Numbered from the stretch's first letter, positions 49,746 to 60,687 are shown. The stretch: DNA of 64,000 nucleotides from Phytophthora colocasiae (GCA_018806915.1 JAGKQI010000055.1:248001-312000); one strand, 5' to 3'. Numbers and translations: made by a program. The notes: generated by a model from the sequence alone, not told the origin.

Positions 49746-51386
49746 ATGAAGCTCCTGCTTGCTGCCACGGCGGTTGCTGCGCTGGCACAGTCGGCAACAG
49801 CAGCCTCATGTGCGGTTGCCACGCTCTCCAAACTGCTCCTGGACCAATACATCGACCAATGCTCCGATGATTCCGGATACGGCTTCACGACTGGTGTCAA
49901 ACCTACCGAGACCGAAGTTGCTGGTATGTGTGCTTCGGACGCTTGTCACAGTCTATTGGCCGACGTGGAGGCCATGAATCTGACCGAGTGTACGCTCCCC
50001 ATCGGCGACAAGATATCATTGTTCGCTGATCTGATCGACTACGTCTCGGACCAATGCAATGCGGACACACCAGCTCCGACAACTGCCACCCCCGAACCGA
50101 CTACTGCCACCCCAACGCCTACAACGGCTACACCGGCGCCTACTACGGTAATTGCTTCATGTACTTCCGCTCAACTGAGGTACCTCTTGACCAGTGCGTA
50201 CGAGACTCAGTGCGTTGCGGATACCGGCTACTCGTTTACCTCCCCAACAACTCCGACCGAGGCCAACGTTGCCGCCATGTGTGCCTCCGAGTCATGTGTC
50301 AACTTGTTTGCCTACGTGTCATCAATGGTGACCGTGGACTGTCGGATCCCTGTCGGTGGAAAGATTCTGCTACTAGCCGATCTGGTGGATTACGTCACGG
50401 ATCAATGTGAAGCTGACACTCCTGCGCCAACCACTGCCACACCAGAACCTACGACTGCAGCACCGACCCCAGCGCCAACCACAGCTATTGCTTCGTGCAC
50501 ATCTGCCCAGTTGAGGTACCTGTTGACGAGCTCATACGAGGCCCAGTGCATTGTCGATACCGGATATTCGTTCACAGCTCCAACCTCCCCGACTGACGCT
50601 AATGTTGCTGCCATGTGCGCATCAGAATCATGCGTTAATTTGTTCGCCTACGTGGCTTCCATGGTAACCACGGACTGTCGGATTCCTGTTGGCGGCAAGA
50701 TTCTTCTTTTAGCAGACTTGGTTAACTACGTTTCAGACCAATGCGATGCATCCACGCCTGCACCAGCAACGGAGGCACCTACGACTCCAGCTCCAACGAC
50801 TGAAACGCCGACAACACCGTCACCTACCACCGCCACACCTGTAACCACGTGCAAGACATCCGTCCTCTCGGCACTGCTGACAAACCAGTATATCGACCAA
50901 TGCGGCACTGACTCGGGATACTCGTTCACGTCCGGCAAGCAGCCCGACGCCGAAGAGGTCACGGGTATGTGCGCTTCGACCGCGTGTGCCAACCTTCTGG
51001 CCGACGTGGAGGCGCTGGGACTGTCGGAATGCATTTTGCCGATTGGAGACAAGATCTACCTGTTCCGTGACCTGGTGGACTACGTTTCAGACCAATGCAG
51101 TGGCTCAACAACACCGTCGACGACCGAACCGGCAACGGAGACCCCATCGACACCAACTCCTTCCTCTGAATCACCAGGCACGGAGAACCCTGGTCCTGGA
51201 ACAGAAACACCTGCGACGACTACACCCAATCCCGGTACTGAGTCCCCAGCCACACCGACGCCCGGTACGGATACACCAGGCACAGAAGCACCTACGACTG
51301 AGAGTCCTACGACCAACACTCCTACGACCAACACTCCAATAACGGAGACGCCCGAGCCGACGTCACCAACGCATGATGCGTGCTAG
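49746..51386 (+). CDS. secreted protein with four elicitin-like domains
   Basis: 546 residues from ATG 49746, chosen because MKLLLAATAVAALAQSATAA is a clean signal peptide. Four six-cysteine elicitin-like domains lie at about 22-104, 139-221, 251-333 and 369-451; in the first the Cys are 22, 39, 62, 67, 82, 104. Each has the family's SGY/TGY motif after the second Cys and MCAS..C in the middle. Linkers are Thr/Pro repeats (TTATPEPTTATPTPTT), and residues 452-546 form a Thr/Pro/Ser-rich, probably O-glycosylated tail ending HDAC, without a GPI-type hydrophobic end. Elicitins bind sterols or lipids outside the cell and are recognised by plants. Domains 2 and 3 are near duplicates, as are 1 and 4 more loosely. 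Intact. Confidence 0.9.
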   Translation: MKLLLAATAVAALAQSATAASCAVATLSKLLLDQYIDQCSDDSGYGFTTGVKPTETEVAGMCASDACHSLLADVEAMNLTECTLPIGDKISLFADLIDYVSDQCNADTPAPTTATPEPTTATPTPTTATPAPTTVIASCTSAQLRYLLTSAYETQCVADTGYSFTSPTTPTEANVAAMCASESCVNLFAYVSSMVTVDCRIPVGGKILLLADLVDYVTDQCEADTPAPTTATPEPTTAAPTPAPTTAIASCTSAQLRYLLTSSYEAQCIVDTGYSFTAPTSPTDANVAAMCASESCVNLFAYVASMVTTDCRIPVGGKILLLADLVNYVSDQCDASTPAPATEAPTTPAPTTETPTTPSPTTATPVTTCKTSVLSALLTNQYIDQCGTDSGYSFTSGKQPDAEEVTGMCASTACANLLADVEALGLSECILPIGDKIYLFRDLVDYVSDQCSGSTTPSTTEPATETPSTPTPSSESPGTENPGPGTETPATTTPNPGTESPATPTPGTDTPGTEAPTTESPTTNTPTTNTPITETPEPTSPTHDAC

Positions 51387-51563
51387 GAAGCCATTCCGCA
51401 CTCGCCATTTTGACATTTTCCAAAACTTTCTGAAAATTGATTTTGATGTCCTGATACATTTGTCCCTTTATCGGTTTTTGATTTGCAAGCCTTGTCACTT
51501 TCAGCTGGACACGTTTGTGTTGAACCAAGGACAATCACTCTTGCGCCTCCTCAAGCCTCAAGC
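51387..51563. other. original 5' region of the dynamin-like gene
   Basis: 177 bp between the elicitin stop and the displaced dynamin start at 51564. It is short, so elicitin terminator and dynamin promoter must be compact here. Confidence 0.5.
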
Positions 51564-51628
51564 ATGTGCGTGAGCGACACAGCTACAGGCGGCGGCGCTG
51601 CTCCGCACGCCTCCCCACAGGTTGCAGC
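51564..51628 (+). pseudogene. severed 5' coding end of the dynamin-like gene
   Basis: ATG 51564 begins MCVSDTATGGGAAPHASPQV and runs without a stop to the Copia-2 insertion point. With one copy of the GCAGC duplication, the frame passes directly into ARQD and the ATG at 57114. This is inferred to be the original first 21-22 codons of the GTPase. Confidence 0.7.
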
Positions 51629-51856
51629 TGTCGGAGTACTACTCCTATTACTATTGATATGCTCGCTGTTGATAAGATCTCTAGGTTGCATGCTATAAAT
51701 ATACATTGGGTCGGTGCGACTTGTGCCTCTTGAGCTAGAGAGCGGCATCACTTCCAGTTCCGCCACCTCCTGCCCAAGCAGCACAAGTCTAGACCCGGAG
51801 GCTTTGCTACCTCCCTCTCGTGTTCTTCCTACCTCTGCAATGACCATCAATCGACA
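51629..51856 (+). repeat. Copia-2 left LTR
   Basis: 228 bp with a TATAAATATA box (about 51694-51703), a plausible LTR promoter element. Confidence 0.9.
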
Positions 51857-54800
51857 GGTTATGAGCCCAAATAGGGTTACGCCTCGCCTCCGCAGGACGT
51901 CTGACCAGTCTGAGGTCAGTAATGACTCGGACCGGGAAGATGACGAGCATGGAAGTTCATTGGGAGATGATGATGAGGGTAGCAGTTCTCAGTTGAGCGG
52001 TACGGCTAAGAAAGCAACGTCCTTGGCCTCGTCATCAAGTGGTGAGAGCTCTAGTGCTGACTCAAGCGACTCGGAGAGTGAGCACTCAAGCTCTGAGGAC
52101 GCTGACTCAAGTTCAGACAGTGGGCGTGAAAAGAAGCGTAAACGTTCTCGAGGCAAGAAAAGGAGCAGCCGTAAACATTCCCGGAAATCAACACAAGATT
52201 ACTCAAATTTAGAGGTGCCCAAACTCACAGGAGCTGACGATTACGAGTTGTGGCGCACAATGATTGAACTCAAGCTCAAAGTGCAAAAATTGTGGAAAAT
52301 TGTCATCGAACATAAGGTGAAAAAGGAATCATGGAGATCTAGCAAGAAGCGGCGCTTCGAAACGCGCTGGTTAAAGGCACAGGAAACAATTGCAGGATCA
52401 CTTGGTCCGAGACTTGCTGGGCGTTATCGTCGGTTGCTTGTGAATTGCAATCCTGTTTCTCTTTTTCAAGAGATAGAGAAAGAATACAATGCAGGCAGTG
52501 CGGCCAAGAACGATATTTTGATCAAGAGTGCAATGTTTACTCGCAAATTGGCTCGAAGTGAACGAGTTGACACATACATCGATGCAGTAATGAAACTACA
52601 GGAGGATTTAGTTACGCTCGGATTTCCACTGGAGGATGCTGAACTGGCTCGTTTACTGTTGACTAATGCCCTTGAAGTATTTCCTGATCTCAGCAATGAG
52701 CTTGTAGCTGCTCGAATGAAAAGAACCGTGTTAGAAGTTGGCCGTGTTCGTGGACGTCTTTTGGCAAGAGAACAAGAAGAAAATATGCGTGGTACTCAAG
52801 TTTCACATAATCCGGCGACTTCTCAAAATAATAATTCAGCTCAAGGGGGAGGACGAATCCTACAGGTTGTAGACGACCGATCTCCAACTCGTCAACATGC
52901 TGGAAGAGGCGGTATTACCAGAGGGAAACGCTTCTCTGGTCATCAAAGCCATCGTCGTTCTGTCCGTAGTGGTATGGATCGCCGTCCGTGCTCTTTCTGC
53001 AATCAGCTTGGTCACTGGTACCGAGAATGCCCAAGAAACAACAAACGAGGAAGCTATAATGGACGCCAACGTGATGGTTACAACGGCCGGTCCAAGTCTG
53101 GTGGCCGTGGAGGACATCGTGGTAATGATACGACTGGTCCAATGGAGCTAATGGTGTCCTTGGATAGTTCACCGCAGATGAATACGTGCAGTCAAATAGA
53201 ATGGTGTCTGGACAGTGGAGCTCAGGTGAATATCTGTGGAGATCTGTCTTGTTTTGTGGAGATAACTACGGTTAGCAATGGTCGTGTAATGCGCTGTGCC
53301 AATGGAAGCACGGCAAACGTCAATCAGAAAGGCTCAGTGGAGTTATTCGTAGTTAATCAACGTACTGGTCAGAAGGGAACACAGGATTCTTTCCGATGTA
53401 TACTACGTTCCTGGTGCAATCGCCAATTTGATCTCGCTCGATTATATGCAGTCGCTTGGATATTTCCTGTCGATGGCAAAAGACCAGTCTGCCTGCTTCT
53501 TGGATAAGTCTCGAATCTCACTACAATTCAAAAAGGTTGATGGTATTTATCGAATCGAGTCGGTCAAACCACAAGAACAGCAAACGGAAGCCGTCTGCAA
53601 TGCGATTCTGCGATCCAACAGTTCGCAGTCGTTATCGCTCTGGCAAGCGGTTTGCTCACGCCAGTTCAGAAACAATAAGGAATATGGCGAAGAATCAAAT
53701 TGTCAATGGACTGCAGACCAACAGCAAGACATTTGGGGACTGTGACTGTCTTCCAGTGTATCAAGGGCAAGAAGGTTCGAATGACTTATCGAGAAAGAAG
53801 AAACTGTGCGAAGAAGCCGTTGCAAAAGCTTCAAGTAGATGTGTGCACAGTCAATGAGTTGACACTGGATGGGTGTAATTGCTTCCCTACTCGTTGTGGA
53901 TGAGTACTCACGGTACAAGTGGATATTCATACTGAAGCAGAAGAGCGAAGCTAAAGAGCACATCATTGCTCTTGTTAACCGTCTTCACGTTAAGTACAGA
54001 GAGAATAACTGGCGGGTTGAAGAAATTCATTCGGATCAAGGTGGCGAATTTGATAACTCCGTACTCCAGGAATTTAGCAGCTCGGAAGGAATCTCATTGA
54101 CCACGACGAATGGGTATACGCCACAAGAAAATGGAATTGTCGAGCGCGCTAATGGCATTGTTCTCCCGAAAGTACGGTCGCTTTTGCACATGACAAACCT
54201 ACCAGAAAGTCTGTGGGGTGAAGCAGCACTGCACGTGGTACATACGATGAATGTGACGGCTTCGCGAGTCATTCAGGGTATTACACCGCATGAAAAGCTA
54301 TCTGGTGAGCGTCCAGATGTATCGTGGCTAAGAACGTGGGGTTCTCTTTGTTATTTTCACATAGCTAGTGGATCGAGGACGAGAAAGAAGAAGTTATCTT
54401 CTCGAATGGGAGTTGCGATTCTCGTTGGTTATTCTCCTGCAACGAATGGATATAAAGTGATAGATTTGACCTCAGGGGGAGTTTCAACTCATCGTGATGG
54501 AAATATGGTGTGGGGTGAAGATTATACTGTTGGCCGAGAGTATATTGAGAAGCTACTGGCGAATGTGTATGGTCATGGTGACCATCAGCTTCCAATAAGA
54601 GCGTCGATCGTTCCTATGCAGATGCAAACTGAAGACGTGGTGAAGTTAGATTCAGTGAAAGTGAGTGTGTTCGTGCCGCAAAGTACGCGGGTGAGCTCAT
54701 CAAGTGCCCCTGCAGAAGCAACAACCGTGGCAAACTCAACTGAAAACAACAGCCAAAATTCCCCTATAAGACAAGTCGTGATGCAGCATTCACCTCGGAA

Positions 54801-56632
54801 CACAACTGTTGGTGAACATGATACAGTTTCTCGGCATCAAGTATCACGGTTTGGTAGAAAGAGGAAGCGCAATTCCCAATTCAACGACTTTGAACTTAAT
54901 CTCGTCACTCCGTGCAAATCCAGTAAGTGGCTACAAGAGTTAAAGAATTCGTGCGGTTCTCAAGCTCGATTACATGCTCGAGATGTTCCGATACCGACTA
55001 CGTACAAAATGGCGGTCAAATCACAGTATGCTGAGCAGTGGAAGGCAGCGATGGAGGAGGAATTAGCTTCGTTGCGTCGACATGGAGTCTGGATTATTGT
55101 GGACCGAGGCTCGGCTGGGAAGTCAACGGTGATAACTAATCGCTGGGTATTTGCGGTCAAGAAGGATGAGCAAGGCTTTGTAATACGCTTCAAGGCCAGG
55201 CTTGTTATCCATGGATTTAAACAGCGCTTTGGAATCAACTATAACGAGACATTTGCGCCAGTAATTCGATTTGATACAATTCGAGCGGCTGTGTATTTTG
55301 CAGTTCAACGTGGATGGCTGGTTTTGCAGTACGACGTGAAAACAGCGTTTCTTCACGGTACTCTGTCCGAGATTGTCTTTATGGAGCTACCCCAGGGCTG
55401 TGGTTCGCCTGGTAATACCAGAATTTGCAGATTGGTCAAGTCGTTGTACGGTCTTAAACAAGCTCCCCATGTCTGGAACAAAACCCTGCATCGGCATCTC
55501 GTGGCAATTGGATTTACTCGTCTCGAAAGTGATCATGGTCTCTACGCACTACACGAGAAGGGGGAGATTACAATGCTGCTTACGGTCTATGTGGACGACT
55601 TGCTCCTCATGGGTACGAGTGAACGCTGCGAATTAATTGCGACTCAATTGGCATCCAGTTTTGAACTAGTTGCTCTTGGACCTGTGAAATATCTGCTTGG
55701 GGTCGAAGTGACAATCGACAGAGAGCTAAACACGATATTCTTTAGCCAAACAGCATATATTGAGGAGCTACTGCGTCGGTTCCACATGAATGACTGTAAT
55801 GGGGTTGCAACCCCAGAAAGCAGCTCGACTGAAGTTGTTCGTGAGCAGAATGATAGCAGCCAATCAAGTTCACTACCTTACCGAGAAATTGTTGGAGCAC
55901 TTCAGTATCTCGTGTCAGGCTCAAGACCGGACATTGCTCACGTGGTGCGTCGACTCCGGACAATATATGGCCAACTTTGGTACCGATCATTTTGCGCAAG
56001 CGAAGCGCGTCCTAAGGTATCTTAAAAGTACTAAGGACTACGGGCTAAAAATGCAAGTCTCGGGATCTGCTGAGGTGGAACTCCTGAGGCTCGAAGCCTA
56101 CACAGACGCTGACTACGCCAATGACCAACAGGACCGACAGTCTGTGAGCGGCTATGTCACTATGATTAATGGTAGTGTGGTCTCGTACGGATCACGGAAA
56201 CAAGGCCTGAATGCTCAAAGTACGATGGAAGCAGAATATGTAGCCATGAATGAAGGAGCTCGGGACGTCATGTGGTTACGAGGCCTGTGTGACGAGCTGA
56301 AGTGGACATACGATATTCCGACATTGTGGTGCGATAATACGGCGGCTCTATCTCTATCAAAGCGCCCTGGCAAGCACAACGGTAGCAAACATGTAGAGAA
56401 CCGCTATCACTACGTGCGCAACCTCGGTGAACGCAAGCTCATTGCAGTACGACACTGTCGTACAGATCAGATGACAGCGGACATCTTTACAAAACCGCTT
56501 GCCCGTATTAAATTCGTGCAGTTCAGAGGTATGCTGGGCGTGTGTCGCCGAGAGCAGGAAGGTGGAGCTACAACTACTGACGGTGGTATCGAGAGCTCGA
56601 CTATGATGGTAGTGATGTTCGCAACCAAATAA
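51840..56632 (+). pseudogene. Copia-2 gag-pol, several frame breaks
   Basis: First ATG 51840 lies inside the LTR; another follows at 51861. Ser/Asp/Lys-rich N-terminus, Gag core, zinc knuckle CSFCNQLGHWYREC (about 52990), protease WCLDSGAQVNICG (about 53205). The frame breaks near 53395 and again between 53640 and 53870. Integrase DDE: VVDEYSRYKW, HSDQGGEF, PQENGIVERAN. RT: KARLVIHGFKQRFGINY, YGLKQAPHVWN, YVDDLL. Another break near 55955, then RNase H (YTDADYANDQQDRQSVSGY, STMEAEYVA, TADIFTKPLA) to 56632. Confidence 0.9.
51857..51869 (+). promoter_or_regulatory. Copia-2 primer-binding site (half-tRNA type)
   Basis: GGTTATGAGCCCA lies directly after the left LTR. It is complementary to TGGGCTCATAACC, the anticodon stem-loop of eukaryotic initiator tRNA-Met, not to a tRNA 3' end. 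Drosophila copia uses the same kind of internal site. Confidence 0.65.
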
Positions 56633-56870
56633 CAAATCACGAGGGTCGTGGAGGTGGACGAAGGTCGTCACCAATTCTACAGTCGTAAAGTTTGTGGGCA
56701 GTGTTCTACGCGATGTTCGTGGCACGAAGTTCGTGCGCGTGTACTAGTATCTCTTGTGATGTTCATGAGATGATGGTGAACGAAGGTCGTCTCACCAGTG
56801 ATAATCACAGTTGACGTTCGTCATCTCCAGTTGCGATGGTCGCTTGCTGGACAACGCGAGCAAGGGGGAG

Positions 56871-57098
56871 TGTCGGAGTACTACTCCTATTACTATTGAT
56901 ATGCTCGCTGTTGATAAGATCTCTAGGTTGCATGCTATAAATATACATTGGGTCGGTGCGACTTGTGCCTCTTGAGCTAGAGAGCGGCATCACTTCCAGT
57001 TCCGCCACCTCCTGCCCAAGCAGCACAAGTCTAGACCCGGAGGCTTTGCTACCTCCCTCTCGTGTTCTTCCTACCTCTGCAATGACCATCAATCGACA
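56871..57098 (+). repeat. Copia-2 right LTR
   Basis: 228 bp, apparently identical to the left. Its end is 15 bp upstream of the present dynamin ATG, so the LTR now occupies the promoter position. Confidence 0.9.
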
Positions 57099-57113
57099 GC
57101 AGCACGACAGGAC

Positions 57114-59514
57114 ATGGCTGCACAACCTACAGCACAAGGTCAAGAGCCCCGCCAAGACGCTGCTCGCGAGCAAGGTCAAGATCTAGAGAGCAAAGCTCCT
57201 GTCCTGTCTAAAGGTCTCGCTCCTGCCGTTCTGAACGGCTGTGTGCGGGAATTTAACCATGCAGTGAAAGGTGTATCTAACTTTCTGACGAATGTGGAGC
57301 TTTCACTTCCCCAGATCGTTGTCATCGGAGAGGAAGGCAGCGGCAAGTCGAGCGTTCTTGAGAGTGTAGCCATGTTACCACTGTTCCCTCGTGATAGTGA
57401 CATTTGTACCAGAATAGGCATTCTAATGCCTATTGTTCTCAAGATGCGGCACGTTGAAGTGGAAGGCGACCCCGAGCTGATGCCACACTCCAAAGGCAAC
57501 TTGTCCAGTAGTAAATCCATGCAGATGAAAATGAGACTCATCTACTCGGATGGCCGAGCGCCAATTATGTCCGATAGGAACTTTTCAGCTGAAGAAGCAG
57601 CTCAGCTTATGAGAAAGTGGATGGAACAGATCGTGCAGGAGGAACTTGACAACAACAAACTCAAAGGTGTTGTCGAACACGTGCTAGAGATTGAAGTGCG
57701 GTCACTTAACGTGCCAAACTTGAACCTAATTGACCTCCCGGGAATTGTAGCAGGAAAACTCATTGATGAACCGGACAACATGATGCAACGGACTCGTGCA
57801 CTAGCGGAAAAGTATTTGCAAATGAACAATACGTTCGTGTTGGCGGTTGTTCCAGCTTTTGACCGGGTACGTAACTCTCAGGCGTTCCAGTTGGTGCAGC
57901 AGTACAAGCTTATGGACAAAACCATCGGCGTGCTAACGATGGTAGATCGTGCAGTCGACAGCACAAACCCACATGGTCCATTGGCCGAGGTAAAAATGCG
58001 ACTGGATGGCACTTCAGGAGACATTGTGTACTTGAAAGAAGGCTATGTTGCTGTAATGAATCGAGACACGCGTCAGGAGACATACGTGACGTTGGATGAA
58101 TTCAAAACTGAAGAAAATGCCTGGATGGAAGAGAATCTTCCGGGATATATTGTTCGTGGGCTGGCATCTAGCTCTGTGCTGGTGAAAAAGCTGGAAAAGA
58201 TGTTCTCGCGCCATATTCGAGAGGTATGGGTACCTGCAGTGCGAACTAAAGTTGAAGATCATCTTGAGAAGAGTGTGAAGGAGCTCACAAACTGCGGATC
58301 TGATGCTCAAGGAATTGTGAACGACTTCCTCCGTGTGTCCCCTTCTGCTGCTCGCAAGCAGATGATGTGGCTCATTAAGCCACTCATACCGGAAGTGTTG
58401 AGGCAAGTTGATGAAGAAGTGCTACGGCTGATGACTCTGGTGCATGCAGATTTTCTCCAGTCTCGCGAGGAAAACGAATTGGTGTTGGCCCCGTTCCACT
58501 CGAAGGATAAGCAGAATCTGTTTCAATGCAGTAGCGGATCACTAGTGGCTGCATCTATGATGATGCTGAACTCGCATACGACCTACATCACGGAGCACCT
58601 GGGCCAGATCCTAAAAAATGTCGTGCTTCACTTAGTAATGCTGCTCCAGAAGGTAATTGCATCATCAAGGGATGTGAAAACTGCAGGAAGTGCACCCCAG
58701 CGCCTAGATCGCTTCGATAACCTCCACTACTTTTTCGCTGGAGTGCTTTGGGAGCGACTAAATGAGATGCTGATCGACGACGAAGCTCTATTAACGACTT
58801 TGGAGAAGACATTTATGGAGTTTGACCCAGAGAACGCAGACGTCGGTATCCCAACATGGATTAAAAAGATGGAACCAGCAGCAGGAGAAGCGATGAAATC
58901 CTTAGCTTTCGAACTGGAGCAATATTTTGCCTCCAAGGGATTCCAAAATACGTCGTTTGATGCAGTGTACATCCCATCGAAGCTTCCAGCAGTTGCGCCT
59001 CCCAGCAGGTATGTGATTACCAGTATGTTGTTAAACGAACTATGTGACTAAACAATCGCTTTGTCGTGATTTCTTCAGGGCAATGTCTCGTCGGATTCTT
59101 ACCGCAAAAATGCCATCCAACACGAAAGCGCCCCAAACTTTTAAAGCTGGTATTGGTATTGGTGGATTCCACTTTACTGGCGGGTTTATTCCTACCAGTG
59201 GTTTTATTTCTCCAGGAGCATTCGCATCGCCAGGGCCAACCAAGTATCAAGAAGTGAATGAATTTGAGGCACGACTGTTCTTCGCGGTCTCTTCCCATGT
59301 GATTGCGCCTCTATTGCAGTCCATTTGCGACTCCAGTGATTTAGCGCGGAGGATGCAGGAGTACGCGGCTTGCTTCCCGAACGTGAAAGCCTGCAAGACA
59401 CATTTTTTTTATGACAAAGAGTTCGACAGGCGCAAGCGGCTGTCCAAGAGAGTGAAACATCTCAAAGTCGCTGCTGCGGAGCTGAAATTGATGATCCCTG
59501 CGACTCGTTCATGA
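57114..59514 (+). CDS. dynamin-family large GTPase, spliced, 5' end displaced by Copia-2
   Basis: Exon 1 57114-59008, intron 59009-59078 (70 bp, GTATGT...TTCAG), exon 2 59079-59514; 776 residues. GTPase motifs: P-loop GEEGSGKSS (72-80), switch Thr in DICTR (99), DLPG (207-210), TMVD (275-278, with Met where most dynamins have Lys). Dynamin middle-type helices follow (about 330-600). The last exon is Gly/Pro/Phe-rich at first, then helical (NEFEARLFFAVSSHVIAPLL). Dynamin relatives reshape membranes by GTP-driven assembly; which membrane is not evident. Pre-insertion coding sequence began at 51564, adding about 25 residues. The present ATG is internal Met. Confidence 0.87.
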
Positions 59515-59580
59515 GCGTACGGGCAACAATGAGGTTATGTCCTGCATAAAAACTGTTTAATGTATTCATGAACTACTAAC

Positions 59581-60687
59581 TTATCTTAGAGAGGAGGGAG
59601 CCTTCGTCCGCCACTGAAAGTCTGGAGAAATAGCAGATCTTTCAAACACTCGAGCGACGTCTCCCACATTGCCCAGGAGCTCCAGCAGCGGCGTCAAAAG
59701 GTCAGAATAAGCAACGACACTGGTGAATCGACTAACCTCACTGTTCCACTCGAAGCGAGTCAAGCCGCGCATGACGATGCGTTGGCCCAGTAGCTTGTGA
59801 GCTAGTTCGGAGTAACTGCCGTTGTGGTTGATCAAGTGTGGGAAGACGTTGCGTAGAGTTCTCTCCGTGATAGTGATGCCAGTTCTCGTCATGACTGCGA
59901 GCGAGCCGGCAGCTCCTCTGTCCATTGTTTCCAACTCCTGCTCTACATCTTGGAACCATAGCGACATGCACTTCCAGCTCCTGAGCATCGCCTGAGGTCC
60001 TTGACCAGAATTGAAGACCACATTGGGGGTCATGGTGGACTGCAGGAAGTCTAATTGGGCGTTCGCTGACTGATGCTTCGAAGGGCGTCCTCGCCTAGGT
60101 GCTTGCAGACCGAATCGGAACAGTTGGAAGTACTCTAACGCGACATCCCAGCCATTCTGGTGTCTAGAAACTGCCTTGGAGATTGCATGACGCCGCTGTT
60201 CGAACTTGTTGACCTCTTCACGTAGCTGTCGCGTCTCTTTCTCGAGAAGGACCATTTGCTCGTCCTCCTTCGTCTTACGAGCATTCTGCAAAGCCCACAC
60301 AGGAACAACTCGTTCCTGTTTGTCGCTTTGCTGTGACTCCGTGTCTGTCTCTCCACTCGATTCAGCACGTACATCCCGAGACTTGCAAGGAGCAAAGTCC
60401 GATGTTTGTTCTCTCTTGCGCTTTTGTCCACTCGTTAACGAAAGAAGTCCAAGTACAGCGTCCGCATCTCGCTGAGGAATAAGTTCCTTAGTCTCTGAAC
60501 GGCGTTCTTGAACCACTCGTGGACGCTCATAAGCTGGAGGACGTCCGTACGGTTGCTGGTTCAGTTTAACTCTGCCATTCTCACTGGAGAGGGAGTACTT
60601 GGCCGCCCTACTACGTTGCAACACTCCACCGACAATGTCATCGCTGAGAACGTGGAAGTTTGGAGGACGGAGAGAGCAGAAATTCAT
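59581..60687 (-). CDS. bZIP-family-like protein, copy 8, basic region degenerate
   Basis: 368 residues, minus strand, start ATG 60687 at MNFCSLRPPNFHVLSDDIVG (family N-terminal motif); the frame is open further up but runs into the Tc1-like element side. GQKRKREQ near residue 88 is a possible nuclear signal. Where paralogues have RQIRYRKKK, this copy reads VWALQNARKTKEDEQ, so a canonical DNA-binding helix is not evident, although the following coiled coil (LLEKETRQLREEVNKFEQRR) is kept. C-terminal domain complete: WDVALEYFQLFRFG, MTPNVVFNSGQGPQAML, TRTGITITERTLRNVFPHL, LLGQRIVMRGLTRFEWN, SAISPDFQWR. It could act as a dimerisation partner without DNA contact (inference). Confidence 0.8.
   Translation of the reverse strand: MNFCSLRPPNFHVLSDDIVGGVLQRSRAAKYSLSSENGRVKLNQQPYGRPPAYERPRVVQERRSETKELIPQRDADAVLGLLSLTSGQKRKREQTSDFAPCKSRDVRAESSGETDTESQQSDKQERVVPVWALQNARKTKEDEQMVLLEKETRQLREEVNKFEQRRHAISKAVSRHQNGWDVALEYFQLFRFGLQAPRRGRPSKHQSANAQLDFLQSTMTPNVVFNSGQGPQAMLRSWKCMSLWFQDVEQELETMDRGAAGSLAVMTRTGITITERTLRNVFPHLINHNGSYSELAHKLLGQRIVMRGLTRFEWNSEVSRFTSVVAYSDLLTPLLELLGNVGDVARVFERSAISPDFQWRTKAPSSLR

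Larger units (their letters stand above)
51629..57098 (+). mobile_element. Ty1/Copia LTR retrotransposon (Copia-2) inserted in the dynamin-like gene
   Basis: 5,470 bp; two 228-bp LTRs that appear identical (TGTCGGAG...ATCGACA); target duplication GCAGC at 51624-51628 and 57099-57103. Polypurine tract AAGGGGGAG before the right LTR. Coding order is Copia. Gag-pol carries several frame breaks despite identical LTRs. Confidence 0.95.

Noticed and set aside
56956..57186. Fusion frame from Copia-2 LTR into the dynamin-like gene
   Set aside because: The LTR frame is not the GTPase frame and stops at 57186.
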